Numbered from the stretch's first letter, positions 37,838 through 46,700 are shown. The stretch: DNA of 64,000 bases from Brachybacterium subflavum (GCF_009299795.1 NZ_VIGP01000007.1:124001-188000), one strand, 5' to 3'. A program made the numbers and translations. The notes: generated by a model not told the origin, from the letters alone.

Positions 37838-38965
37838 TCAGATGTCCACGCCCCAGCGGACGGGCTCGGGCTCGAGGCGCACGCCGAAGGCCTGCTCCAC
37901 GCCGTCGCGGACGGTGCGGGCGAGCTCCGCGATGTCCGCCGCCGCCGCTCCCCCGCGGTTGGTCAGCGCGAGCGAGTGCTTGGTCGACAGGCTCGCCCGG
38001 GGGCCGACGGAGAACCCGCGGTCGAACCCCGCATGGCTGATCAGCCATGCGGCGCTCGACTTCACGCGGTCATCGGCCGCAGGGAAGCGCGGGGCGTCCT
38101 GCGGCAGGGACTGCGCCTGCTCGGCGCTGAGGATCGGGTTGGTGAAGAAGCTGCCGGCGCTCCAGGTGTCGTGGTCGGCGGGATCCAGGACCATGCCCTT
38201 GGACCCGCGGATCGCGAGCACCGCCTCGCGGACCTGCGCCATGGGGACCCGGTCGCCGACCTCGACGCCCAGGTGCTGGGCGAGCTGGCCGTAGCGGATC
38301 GGCTCGGACATGTCGCCGACCCGGTGCTGGAAGCTCACGGAGAGCACCACGTAGCGGCCGGTCGGGGAGGCGACGGGCCCGCCGAAGGGAGTGCGCTTGA
38401 AGATGCTCGTGCGGTAGCCGAAGCCGCAGTCGGCGGCGTAGAAGGTGCGCACCCTGCGGTCCTCGCGGTCCCAGGTGCGCACGCGGGTGATGGTGTCGGC
38501 GACCTCCTGGCCGTAGGCGCCGACGTTCTGGATGGGCGTGGCGCCCACGCTGCCGGGGATCCCCGAGAGCGCCTCGACGCCGATCATGCCGCGGCCGACG
38601 GCGTACGCGACCGCCCGGTCCCAGGAGACCCCGGCGAAGTGCTCGACGATCGCTCCCCCGCAGCTGGGCTCCAGCGGCGTGAGCTCCGCGGGATCAGCGG
38701 GAGTCGCATCGGGCTCCCCGGAGGGGACGATCTCGCAGGTCGCGTCGAGCACGGGCGGCCGCTCGGGGTCTCGCAGCGCCACCACGGTGCCCTCGAAGGG
38801 CTCGTCGGAGGGCAGGAAGTTCGAGCCGCCGCCGAGCACGAGCAGGGTCTCCCCCGCATCGTCGGCCGCGCGGACCGCGTCGATGACCTCCTGGTCGCTG
38901 CGGGCCTCGACGAGATCGCGGATGCTCCCGCCCACGCGCAGCGTGGTGAGCTCGGAGAGGTTCAC
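37838..38965 (-). CDS. murB: UDP-N-acetylenolpyruvoylglucosamine reductase
   Basis: This 375-residue FAD enzyme makes UDP-N-acetylmuramate for peptidoglycan. It has LVLGGGSNFL, the core IPGSVGATPIQNVGAYGQE, and GSFFTNPIL with the catalytic Ser region. It is longer than E. coli MurB by an insert rich in Pro/Asp around residues 75-95. It starts at GTG 38965 inside a GTGA overlap with the MaoC gene; this MurB/MaoC pairing is common in actinobacteria. Confidence 0.94.
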   Translation of the reverse strand: MNLSELTTLRVGGSIRDLVEARSDQEVIDAVRAADDAGETLLVLGGGSNFLPSDEPFEGTVVALRDPERPPVLDATCEIVPSGEPDATPADPAELTPLEPSCGGAIVEHFAGVSWDRAVAYAVGRGMIGVEALSGIPGSVGATPIQNVGAYGQEVADTITRVRTWDREDRRVRTFYAADCGFGYRTSIFKRTPFGGPVASPTGRYVVLSVSFQHRVGDMSEPIRYGQLAQHLGVEVGDRVPMAQVREAVLAIRGSKGMVLDPADHDTWSAGSFFTNPILSAEQAQSLPQDAPRFPAADDRVKSSAAWLISHAGFDRGFSVGPRASLSTKHSLALTNRGGAAAADIAELARTVRDGVEQAFGVRLEPEPVRWGVDI

Positions 38966-39528
38966 GCCGCCGGCTCCGAGCCCGCGCCGTCGGCGCCGTC
39001 CTCGGCGCGCGCCTCGTCGCTCGCGCCATCGGCCGCGCGCGGGGCGAGGGAGACGGTCGCCCGGGCGCGCCCGAGCACCTTCGCGCCGCCGGCCTCGGCC
39101 GTGACGTCGAGCTCCGCGGTGCCCGCCTCCTCGTCGACGCCGCGCACGGTGACCACGACGCTCAAGGTCGTGGGCTCGAGCGCGGGGACCTCGACGGGCT
39201 TGGTGAAGCGGGTGGCGCAGGCGCGCACGGCGGTGGGATCGCCGACGGCGTCCAGGACGGCGCTCATCGCCGTGCCCATGGTGAGCATGCCGTGGGCGAT
39301 CACGCCCGGCAGGCCGACCTGCGTCGCGAAGGCCTCGTTGTAGTGGATGGGGTTGAAGTCGCCCGAGGCGCCCGCGTAGCGCACCAGGGTGTCGCGGGAG
39401 ATCGGGTACTCGCGGCGCGCGAGCTCCTGCCCCTTGGCGAGGCCCTCGGGGCGCAGCGTCGAGCTCGATCCGGCTGCGGCGCCGCGAGGGGCCTCGGGCG
39501 CGGCAGGGGTGCTGGGGGTGCTGGTCAT
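38962..39528 (-). CDS. MaoC-like dehydratase (hot-dog fold)
   Basis: This 188-residue protein has the hydratase-2 motif GDFNPIHYNEAFA and HGMLTMG, typical of MaoC/HadB-type (R)-specific enoyl-acyl hydratases. The C-terminal 25 residues are acidic and low complexity. ATG 39528 is preceded by GGAAGGAA; an earlier ATG at 39549 overlaps the upstream stop and would add seven residues. With the next protein it probably forms a two-subunit dehydratase like mycobacterial HadAB. Confidence 0.86.
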   Translation of the reverse strand: MTSTPSTPAAPEAPRGAAAGSSSTLRPEGLAKGQELARREYPISRDTLVRYAGASGDFNPIHYNEAFATQVGLPGVIAHGMLTMGTAMSAVLDAVGDPTAVRACATRFTKPVEVPALEPTTLSVVVTVRGVDEEAGTAELDVTAEAGGAKVLGRARATVSLAPRAADGASDEARAEDGADGAGSEPAA

Positions 39529-39545
39529 GGCGTTCCTTCCTGCGC

Positions 39546-39995
39546 TCATTCGCCGCGCACGACGATCACGGAGCGGACGGCGGCGACGGCCTCACCGGCT
39601 TCGTCGGCCACGTCCACGCGGGTGGTGATCATGGAGTGGCCGCCGGCGGCGCGCACGGACTCGACGGTGAGCGTCGGCACCAGGCGGTCGCCCGCGACGA
39701 CGCTCCGGTGCAGCTCGAAGCCCTCCTCGCCGTGGACCACGCGCGAGAAGTCGATGCCGGCCTCGGGATCCTCGATGTAGGCGGCCTCGGCGGACTGCGC
39801 GAGGGAGACGAGGAAGGTCGGTGTCGCCACCACGCCCGCGTGGCCCGCGGCGCGGGCGGCGGCGTCATCGGTGTGCACCGGGTCGGCGGCGCCGGTCGCC
39901 CGCGCGAACTCGGCGATCTTCGCGCCCGAGACGACGTGGACGGGGCCGCTGGGATACGTGCGGCCGGCGAAGGACGGGTCCGGCGTGGATGTCAT
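39546..39995 (-). CDS. MaoC N-terminal-type dehydratase subunit (HadA-like)
   Basis: This 149-residue protein is a hot-dog domain lacking the full hydratase-2 motif. It has VSGAKIAEFARATGAADPVH at residues 23-42 and ATPTFLVSLAQ, matching the FAS1-dehydratase-type subunit that partners with MaoC. It overlaps the MaoC gene by four bases if that gene uses its first ATG. An AGGAG site precedes ATG 39995. Confidence 0.84.
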   Translation of the reverse strand: MTSTPDPSFAGRTYPSGPVHVVSGAKIAEFARATGAADPVHTDDAAARAAGHAGVVATPTFLVSLAQSAEAAYIEDPEAGIDFSRVVHGEEGFELHRSVVAGDRLVPTLTVESVRAAGGHSMITTRVDVADEAGEAVAAVRSVIVVRGE

Positions 39996-40099
39996 CGATG
40001 CACTCCTGGAGGGGCGGATGAGGTGGTCGGGGACTGCGGAACCATCCTGCCACTCCCGTCCCCGCTCCCCCGGTCATGACGGGCTCGGGCCCGGACATG

Positions 40100-40134
40100 A
40101 CGAGAGCCACCCGGCAGCGCCGGATGGCTCTCGT
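40100..40134 (-). terminator. Terminator hairpin downstream of rpmG
   Basis: A 16-bp stem (40100-40115 with 40119-40134) has one G-U wobble on the minus-strand transcript and a three-base loop. It lies 28 bases after the L33 stop and closes the tRNA-rpmG unit. Confidence 0.75.
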
Positions 40135-40162
40135 GATGAAGCGTGCGTCGCACGCGGACCGT

Positions 40163-40333
40163 TCAGCGGGTCTCGCGGTGCGCGGTCTGCTTGCCGCAGG
40201 TGGGGCAGAACTTCGACAGCTCGAGACGGTCGGGGGTGTTCCGACGGTTCTTCTTGGTGATGTAGTTCCGCGCCTTGCACTCGGTGCAGGCCATGGTGAT
40301 CTTGGGACGCACGTCCGAGCTCTTGCTCGCCAT
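40163..40333 (-). CDS. rpmG: 50S ribosomal protein L33
   Basis: This 56-residue ribosomal protein is the zinc-binding (C+) form, with Cys16-x2-Cys19 and Cys43-x2-Cys46. The N-terminal ten residues are an extension also seen in other actinobacterial L33 proteins. A GGAGAAAGAGG stretch precedes ATG 40333. It lies downstream of three tRNA genes on the same strand, an arrangement common in actinobacteria. Confidence 0.96.
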   Translation of the reverse strand: MASKSSDVRPKITMACTECKARNYITKKNRRNTPDRLELSKFCPTCGKQTAHRETR

Positions 40334-40420
40334 GGTTCGCCTCTTTCTCCAAGGCGCGTCTCCCGCGCCACGTGGTCCCCGCGATGGGGGCTGCGTTCGT
40401 GCACTCCGGCGGGGCCGGCG

Positions 40421-40497
40421 TGGTACCGAGGGCGGGGATCGAACCCGCGACCTCACGATTATGAGTCGTGCGCTCTGACCGTCTGAGCTACCCCGGC
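40421..40497 (-). tRNA. tRNA-Met (CAT), elongator
   Basis: The cloverleaf folds with acceptor GCCGGGG/CCTCGGT (two G-U pairs), anticodon stem CACGA/TCGTG and loop CTCATAA. CCA is encoded. The anticodon stem lacks the three G-C pairs of initiator tRNA and the acceptor has no 1-72 mismatch of the initiator type. Confidence 0.95.
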
Positions 40498-40510
40498 GCG
40501 ATCGATGGAA

Positions 40511-40538
40511 CGGCCCGATCTCGAGCGAGATCGGGCCG
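40511..40538. repeat. 12-bp palindromic hairpin between tRNA-Met and tRNA-Thr
   Basis: CGGCCCGATCTC and its complement surround a GAGC loop; flanking GATGG/CCATC can extend the stem. There is no T run. It may be a processing signal between the two tRNAs. Confidence 0.55.
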
Positions 40539-40550
40539 ACCATCCATCAG

Positions 40551-40623
40551 AGCCCTGAAAGGGAATCGAACCCTTGACCTTCTCCTTACCATGGAGATGC
40601 TCTGCCGACTGAGCTATCAGGGC
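40551..40623 (-). tRNA. tRNA-Thr (GGT)
   Basis: Acceptor GCCCTGA/TCAGGGC pairs perfectly; anticodon stem TCTCC/GGAGA with loop ATGGTAA; T arm AAGGG/CCCTT. CCA is not encoded. Confidence 0.95.
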
Positions 40624-40713
40624 AAGCCCCGAGAACTTTACCGGCGGCCCGCTGGACGAGCAAACCGCAGGTGGACCTCGGTGCCTGGGATCACACGGCG
40701 GTGATCCTCGGCG

Positions 40714-40795
40714 TGGCAGGTGAGGGATTCGAACCCCCGAAGGCAATGCCAGCTGATTTACAGTCAGATCCCTTTGGCCGCTTGGGTAACCTGCC
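40714..40795 (-). tRNA. tRNA-Tyr (GTA)
   Basis: Acceptor GGCAGGT/ACCTGCC pairs perfectly; the anticodon loop is CTGTAAA and there is a long class II variable arm. CCA is not encoded. It is the first gene of the Tyr-Thr-Met-rpmG unit. Confidence 0.95.
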
Positions 40796-40851
40796 GAGTC
40801 CGGCCCTCTCGCGAGGGGCCTTGCGACCCCGTCCGCTCGTGGACCTGAACT

Positions 40852-40881
40852 AGCATACGGGGCGCACGGGAGCGGAGCCAA
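40852..40881 (-). promoter_or_regulatory. Promoter of the tRNA-Tyr/Thr/Met-rpmG unit
   Basis: On the minus strand TTGGCT (40876-40881) and TATGCT (40852-40857) are 18 bases apart, 56 bases before tRNA-Tyr. This is the best consensus-like promoter in the window. Confidence 0.6.
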
Positions 40882-40967
40882 CCCGAAGCCCCCTCACCAC
40901 GCATGACGCTCCTCACAGCGCCCTGACCTGCACTTTCATCGACCCCATCCCTTCAGGAGGACAGCAG

Positions 40968-41456
40968 ATGGCCGATTCGTCGTTCGACATCGTCAGCAAG
41001 CTCGATCGCCAGGAGGTGGACAACGCCGTCAACCAGGCCGCGAAGGAGGTCTCCCAGCGCTACGACTTCCGCGGAACCGACGCCTCGGTGTCGCTCAGCG
41101 GCGAGCAGATCGTCATGACCGCCAACGCCGACGAGCGCGTGCGCGCGGTCCTGGACGTCCTGCAGACCAAGCTGCTGCGGCGCGGCCTCTCCCTCAAGAG
41201 CATCGACGTGGGAGAGCCCGTCCAGTCGGGCAAGACCGTGCGCATGGTCGCCGCTCTCAAGGAGGGCATCAGCTCGGAGCAGGCCAAGAAGATCTCCAAG
41301 ATCATCCGCGACGAGGGCCCCAAGGGCGTGAAGGCGCAGATCCAGGGCGACGAGCTGCGGGTCTCCTCGAAGAAGCGCGACGACCTGCAGGCAGTGATCG
41401 CGCTGCTGAAGGGCGAGGACCTCGACGTCGCGCTGCAGTTCGTCAACTACCGGTGA
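40968..41456 (+). CDS. YajQ family nucleotide-binding protein
   Basis: This 162-residue protein covers the two ferredoxin-like domains of the YajQ family, from [20 protein letters not shown] at the N-terminus to ALQFVNYR at the end. Members bind tRNA/nucleotides and some bind cyclic di-GMP. AGGAGG precedes ATG 40968. It is divergent from the tRNA-rpmG unit. Confidence 0.93.
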   Translation: MADSSFDIVSKLDRQEVDNAVNQAAKEVSQRYDFRGTDASVSLSGEQIVMTANADERVRAVLDVLQTKLLRRGLSLKSIDVGEPVQSGKTVRMVAALKEGISSEQAKKISKIIRDEGPKGVKAQIQGDELRVSSKKRDDLQAVIALLKGEDLDVALQFVNYR

Positions 41457-41536
41457 CGGCTGCGGGCCGGACGAGGCCGGGGCGGCTCTTCCGGGCCCTG
41501 CGTCCGTCGTCCGTCCGCGCCCGTGGCACTGCCGAC

Positions 41537-41583
41537 CCATGCACGAGGGTCCCCGGTCGGTGACCGGGGACCCTCGTGCATGG
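41537..41583. terminator. 22-bp perfect hairpin between convergent genes
   Basis: Arms 41537-41558 and 41562-41583 are exact complements with a GGT loop. It separates the yajQ-type gene from the convergent WXG100 gene and can serve both. Confidence 0.8.
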
Positions 41584-41643
41584 TCGGGTCGTGAGGAGCC
41601 GAGGCGCCCTCGTGGCCCGCGCGCTCACCTCTGCGTCGAAGGC

Positions 41644-41916
41644 TCAGGCGTTGGAGTTCGAGGTCTGGTCCTGCTCGTCCGCCTGATCGGAGAGGCTGTC
41701 GCCGTGGGTCTTGAACAGGTCCGCAATGCCCGCGACCTCGCTCGACTGGAAGCTGCGCCAGTCATCCTTGAAGGTGTCCGCGTCCGGACCCTTCCACTCG
41801 ATGCCCTGGACGGTTCCGTCGAGATCGCTGAAGGCCTGCTTGATCTTCTCGCCGGCCTGGGTCACGTCCTTGGCGACGTCGCGTGCCTGCTCCGGATCCA
41901 TTCCCTTGAAAGACAT
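41644..41916 (-). CDS. WXG100 family protein (ESX secretion substrate)
   Basis: This 90-residue helical hairpin protein has the WXG turn as Trp41-Lys-Gly43 in IEWKGPDAD, flanked by two helices of about 35 residues. It starts with MSFKGMDPEQ, sharing the GMD signature with the other three ESX proteins here. The C-terminal tail is polar and lacks an obvious YxxxD/E secretion motif. It lies 105 bases after the next WXG100 gene and probably shares its promoter at 42389. Confidence 0.9.
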   Translation of the reverse strand: MSFKGMDPEQARDVAKDVTQAGEKIKQAFSDLDGTVQGIEWKGPDADTFKDDWRSFQSSEVAGIADLFKTHGDSLSDQADEQDQTSNSNA

Positions 41917-42021
41917 GTTTCTCCCCTGTTCTCGACCGCTGTCACGGCCCGTGCTCTGTGATGGGTTCTGCGATGGCTGGTGTGCTGCGAGCGCGCCGAG
42001 CGCTCATGCTGGTCGCCGGGA

Positions 42022-42288
42022 TCAGCGCGACGACGCCGTCGTCTGCTCCTTGGCGTTCTTCTCGGCCGACTCCGCGAAGTCATCGGCCTTCTGCTTGAGC
42101 TGCTTCACCTTGTCGGCGAGGTCCTCGAACTCCGAGACGTAGTCGTCACGGTCCTCACCGGTCCAGTCGAGCTCGTCGACCTTCCCCTTGACCTCATCGA
42201 ACGCGGCCTGCGCGTCCTCGCCGGCGTCGCGGATGCTCTGCGCCATCTGCTTGACGGCCTCAGGATCCATACCCTTCTTCTCAGCCAT
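42022..42288 (-). CDS. WXG100 family protein (ESX secretion substrate)
   Basis: This 88-residue protein has Trp42-Thr-Gly44 (LDWTGEDRD) between two charged helices rich in Lys and Glu. It begins MAEKKGMDPEA. A GAGGAG site precedes ATG 42288. A palindromic promoter lies about 100 bases upstream. It likely forms a dimer with itself or with the 41644 protein and is exported by the EssC-type ATPase. Confidence 0.9.
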   Translation of the reverse strand: MAEKKGMDPEAVKQMAQSIRDAGEDAQAAFDEVKGKVDELDWTGEDRDDYVSEFEDLADKVKQLKQKADDFAESAEKNAKEQTTASSR

Positions 42289-42388
42289 GTCCACTCCTCG
42301 TTTCGCTGTGATCTTCGGTCGCACCGCGGAGAGTCGATGAGGCGGTCGGTCCCGCTCCGTTCATCCCTGTTCTCCAGGTGATGGCTCC

Positions 42389-42434
42389 ACCGTATGCAAG
42401 CCTTTTCGACTTGGCGATGGGGAGAAGTACCCAT
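42389..42434 (-). promoter_or_regulatory. Palindromic promoter of WXG100 genes (ESX-type box)
   Basis: On the minus strand ATGGGTACTTCTCCCCAT (42417-42434) is followed by 22 bases and TACGGT (42389-42394). The leader to ATG 42288 is about 100 bases. Confidence 0.75.
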
Positions 42435-42570
42435 GCCCTGTGCACGCATCCGCAGCCCTCGACCTGGCAGCGTACTCCCAGGTCAACGGAGCTTTCTGCG
42501 GGTCCTCCACAAGGATCGGCCATCCACAGCTCCCCATGGACGCGTCCCGTCGGCGCGGATCGGGGCAGTG

Positions 42571-43050
42571 TCAGAGGACCGGCCGCACCGAGTCCTGGAT
42601 CCTGCGCAGCACGGTGATCTGGTCGTCGGCGTCCTCGGCGCCGCAGCTCGCGACGACCTCGAGGATGTCCGCGGCATGCGCCGAGCGCGGCACCATCGTG
42701 TACCGCGCCGCCTGCACCACCGTGCGCTGGCCGGGCTGGGCGTAGCCGTACTCGCTCGCGAGCCAGGAGATCCCGTCGATCTCGAGCTCGCCCGTGTCGA
42801 TCTCCTCGAGCTGAGGCAGTGCGGCCTTGCGCGCCTCGAGGCTCTCGCGCACGCTCTGCATGGGTGTCGCAGCCGGGCAGCGCTGGACGGTGAGCACGAC
42901 GTTGGCGCGGAATCTGCCCTCGATGCGCGGCGCGGCGGCCGCCAGCTGCACGCCGGGGACCGAGAGGGTCTGCCAATCGTCCGGCACGTCGAGGCGGAAG
43001 CCGACCGCAGGAGGGAAGTCCTCGCTGGGATAGGCGATCTGCACCGTCAT
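42571..43050 (-). CDS. LpqN/LpqT-like protein without signal peptide
   Basis: This 159-residue protein resembles the LpqN domain (FRLDVPDDWQTL, then RFRANVVLTVQRC and the C-terminal VVASCGAEDADDQITVLRRI). Known LpqN proteins of mycobacteria are lipoproteins, but this one starts MTVQIAYPSE and has no signal peptide, so it should be cytoplasmic or exported another way. It sits between WXG100 genes, with GGAG just before ATG 43050. A role in the ESX system is inferred from place only. Confidence 0.6.
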   Translation of the reverse strand: MTVQIAYPSEDFPPAVGFRLDVPDDWQTLSVPGVQLAAAAPRIEGRFRANVVLTVQRCPAATPMQSVRESLEARKAALPQLEEIDTGELEIDGISWLASEYGYAQPGQRTVVQAARYTMVPRSAHAADILEVVASCGAEDADDQITVLRRIQDSVRPVL

Positions 43051-43196
43051 TGCTGCTCCGTCCGTCCGCGCCGGGAAGATCCCGGCGAATCTACCAGGGC
43101 CGGCCCGCCCGGGCGCAGGCACGTCGTGATGCAGATGCGGGTGCGCGCACCCGCGCCCGTCGGTGTGCGTGCACCCGCGCCGGTTCGGGAGCGCGG

Positions 43197-43230
43197 GCGG
43201 GCCCGGACCCCGCTGGGGATCCGGGCCCGC
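43197..43230 (-). terminator. Terminator hairpin after the third WXG100 gene
   Basis: GCGGGCCCGGACCCC (43197-43211) pairs with 43215-43230 with a single bulged base. It lies 31 bases after the WXG100 stop. Just beyond it, 43140-43157 and 43164-43181 form two near-identical GTGCGCGCACCCGCGCC-type units. Confidence 0.65.
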
Positions 43231-43261
43231 TCAGGCGTCCCGTCGACCGATGGTCCTGTGA

Positions 43262-43528
43262 TCAGTGGGAGGAGACGGTCTGCTGCTCGCTCGCGTTGGA
43301 CTCTGCCGTGGCGCCGAGCTGCTCCACGGCCGTCTGGATGCTCTTCAGAGCCGGCACCATCTCGGACTCCCAGGTGCCGCGGAAGTCGTCCGCGTCCGGA
43401 CCCGTCCAGTCGACCTCCTCGAGACCCGTGGTGAGGTCGCTCTGCATGGTGGTGATGTCCTCGGCCGCGCTGCTCAGCTGCTTGGCCATCTTCAGCACCT
43501 GATCGACGTCCATACCCTTCTCGGCCAT
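43262..43528 (-). CDS. WXG100 family protein (ESX secretion substrate)
   Basis: This 88-residue protein has Trp41-Thr-Gly43 (VDWTGPDADDF) and begins MAEKGMDVDQ. Two amphipathic helices flank the turn. It has its own palindromic promoter and its own terminator, so it may be made at a different level from the two WXG100 genes downstream. It lies 191 bases after the secretion ATPase gene. Confidence 0.92.
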   Translation of the reverse strand: MAEKGMDVDQVLKMAKQLSSAAEDITTMQSDLTTGLEEVDWTGPDADDFRGTWESEMVPALKSIQTAVEQLGATAESNASEQQTVSSH

Positions 43529-43631
43529 GGATCCTCCTCCTCTGGTTCGCGAGCCTCCCGGACCCTCCGGTCGCCACGGCGGGGCCTGGGCCCTGCCGGG
43601 CTCGACGGTGGCCCGCCGTGCTCCTGCCGCC

Positions 43632-43677
43632 ACTGTAGGCAGTGCTCGCCGGATCCGACATGGGGACAAGTACCCAT
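43632..43677 (-). promoter_or_regulatory. Palindromic promoter of the third WXG100 gene (ESX-type box)
   Basis: On the minus strand ATGGGTACTTGTCCCCAT (43660-43677) is followed by 22 bases and TACAGT (43632-43637). The leader to ATG 43528 is about 100 bases. Confidence 0.75.
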
Positions 43678-43719
43678 GTGGACGACGCCCGCCTGGGGAG
43701 GACGCGTGTCCTCGCGCCC

Positions 43720-46700
43720 TCACAGAGTGATCTGGGCGACCTGCAGCTTCGAGGCGCGGCCCGAGCCGACGAGGAACCCGCGCCCGGGTGGGAAGTCGGC
43801 CCGACGGAAACGGCCCAGCGGAGTGCCCAGCAGCGAATCGCCGTCCATGTCGGAGGGCTGCAGCAGGAGCCCGCGGCGTCCCGCCTTGAAGGGCTGGGCG
43901 AGCGTGTACGCCTGGTTCCAGGTCGAGTTCTCGTTCTCGCCGATCACGAACTGGCCCTCGCGCACGCACGAGCGCACCAGGGCGTCGAGCTCCTTCTCCG
44001 TGCCGCTGCCGGTGAAGTCCGCGATCCCGTCGAGGACCAGCGTGAGCCGCCCCTCCCCCAGGTTCCCCGACTCGAGCGTCTGGCGCAGCTGGCCCGCGAG
44101 CTCCTTGACCGTCTCGGCGTCCGAGGCCTCGACGTCCCACAGGTCCAGGCCCGTCAGCGGCGTGCGGCGGGCGGAGAACCGCACCAGGCGCATGCCCTGC
44201 GGGAGCGCCCTGAGACTCGTGGCGATGGTGCGCACCGCCGTGGTGCGACCGGAGCTGCCGGGACCGGTGACCATGAAGGCGCCGCGGGGCTCGATCGTGA
44301 TCTCCGCGAGGTCCTCGTCGCCGATGCCGATGGCAGGACGGCCGCCGACCACGGGTCGCAGGCGCGACAGCTCGACCCGCTCCGGCAGCGACTCGACGGC
44401 GGGCGCAGGATCGACGCCCGCGCGCCGCATGGCCTTCGCGAGCTCTCCGACCTCGCGCGCCTGGATCGCCACGTTCGCGTCGCCGCCGTGCACGGCGATC
44501 TGGGCCTCGTGCCCGTCGAGGATCGCGCGTCCGGGCGGGGAGGAGCCGTCGAGCACGTCGCGGTCGACGCCGAAGTTCATGTAGTCGTCGACCGAGGCCA
44601 TGCGGTGGATCAGTCGGCGCTGGATCGAGGACCCCAGGGACGTGGGCACGGCGTTGGGGCGATCACCGGTGACGATCACGTGGATGCCCACCTGGCGCCC
44701 GTCGGTCGCGATCTGCACGAACGTGGTGAACCACTTGGAGAGGTTGGAGAAGTCGTAGGCCTCGCGGAAGGCCGCCATGCCGTCGACCAGGAGCAGGATG
44801 CGCGGGGCCTCCGACTCCCCGGACAGCTCCCGGTACTCGGCGATCGAGCCCGCGCGCACCGCGGCGAACTTCTTCGCGCGCTCGTCGATCAGACCGCGCA
44901 GCGTCCGCAGCAGCCGGATCACGCGCTCCTCGTCGTCGCCCTGGATGATCGCGCCCACGTGCGGGAGCTCCTCGAGCATCTGCAGGCCGGAGGCGCCGAA
45001 GTCGATCCCGTAGACGTGCACGGGGCCGCCCCGGGCGGTCGCGCTCGCCGCCGAGATCGCGATCGTGCGCAGGGTGGTCGACTTGCCCGAGCCGCCCGTG
45101 CCGTAGATCGCCATGTTGCCGTCGCGGTCGGGCACGTAGGAGACCGTGGGCTGGGACTGGTCCTCCGGGGTGTCCATGACGCCCAGCAGGAGGTCCTCGT
45201 CGGTGCGGCGGCTGGGCAGGAGGGAGAGGTCGTAGGCGGGGGCGAGCTCGGACAGCCACGGCTTGCGGGGGGCGGGGACCCCAGCCTCGTCGGCGGCGCA
45301 GGAGATGGTGCGCACCATGCGGGAGATGTCGTTGGGGCCCAGTTCGCTGCGGGCGGGGGACGGCGGACTCGGGACGTCCCAGATGTCGCCGGTGCCGAAC
45401 TCCCGCTCGACGATGTCGATGCGCGCGCGCTCGGGCTCGCCGGTCGTCCATCCGCCCGCGTACCCGGTCTGGAAGGTCGCGATGCGGCCCGGCCCGGTCT
45501 TCGCGGCGGCGCGACCGGGGATGCCGGGATCGAAGTGGGCCGCCATCGAGTCGCCCAGGATGTCCTTCGAGTCCGCCTCGTCGGCCATCCGCAGGGCGAT
45601 GCGCAGGTTCGTGTTCGCGCGCAGGTTGTCCTTGATGACGCCCGCCGGGCGCTGGGTCGCGAGGATCAGGTGCAGGCCGAGGGAGCGGCCGCGCGCGGCC
45701 ACGTCCACGACACCGTCGACGAACTCCGGGACCTCCTTCGCGAGCGCGGCGAACTCGTCGACGATGATGATCAGGCTCGGCGGCGCCTCGGGGTCCCCGG
45801 TGCGCTCGAGCGAGACGAGGTCCTTGGCCTTCTTGCGGTTCAGCAGGTGCTCGCGATGGTGCAGCTCGGCGCGCAGGGACGTCAGCGCGCGGCGCACCAG
45901 GTGCGGGGACAGGTCGGTGACCATGCCCACGGCGTGCGGGAGCTCGATGCAGTCGGCGAAGGCGGAGCCGCCCTTGTAGTCGACGAACAGGAAGGTCACC
46001 CGGTCGGGCGAGTGGGCAGTCGCCATGCCCATCACCCAGGCCTGGAGGAACTCGGACTTGCCGGCGCCCGTGGTGCCGCCCACCAGGGCGTGCGGGCCGT
46101 GGGTGCGCAGGTCGAGGTGGTAGGCATCCTGGCCGTCGTGGCCGATGAGTCCCCGCAGGTTCGCGTCGTGCTTGCGCGGGACCGGCGGCGCCCCGTCGCG
46201 CGGGGTCAGCGAGCCGGTCTCCTTCCAGTGCTCGATGACCGCGCCGGGCTCCTCGGCGAGCTCCGTCCCGGCCAGGGTGAGATAGGAGATGGCGCGCGGG
46301 AGGTCGGAGTCGTCGTCCACAGGGACGCCCGCGTCGACCACCGGGGAGAGGTGCCGGGCCACTCCGGCGGCGACGTCGAGGCCGACGGTCTCCACGCTCA
46401 CGGGGTAGTAGCGCTCGCCGCGGCGCACGATGCCGGCGTTCGCCCCCTCCACGCCGTCCTCGCTCGAGAGGTAGGTGCGGCAGGCCGCGGGCAGGGCCGC
46501 GACCGTCGCCGCGCACCAGATCACGAAGACGCCCACGTCGGGCCCGCGCTCGGCGATGCGCACCAGGCGTGCGCGGTCCACGGGGGCGTCGTCCTCGACG
46601 ACGAGCACGAGGTTCGGGGTGACCGGGTCGGGAGCGGGCACGGGATCGGCGGAGACGGGGGCGCGCACCGCGCGGCGCAGCTGCGCCGGCGCGCCCTCGG

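Noticed and set aside
34350-38294. A plus-strand open frame of 1314 codons across the effector, folD and glyA genes
   Set aside because: It crosses several certain minus-strand genes and their gaps and shows no recognisable domain.
40511-40538. Hairpin between tRNAs as a transcription terminator
   Set aside because: No T run and the tRNAs and rpmG share one upstream promoter, so a processing signal is more likely.
43130-43181. Short CRISPR-like direct repeats
   Set aside because: Only two copies, no uniform spacers and no cas genes.
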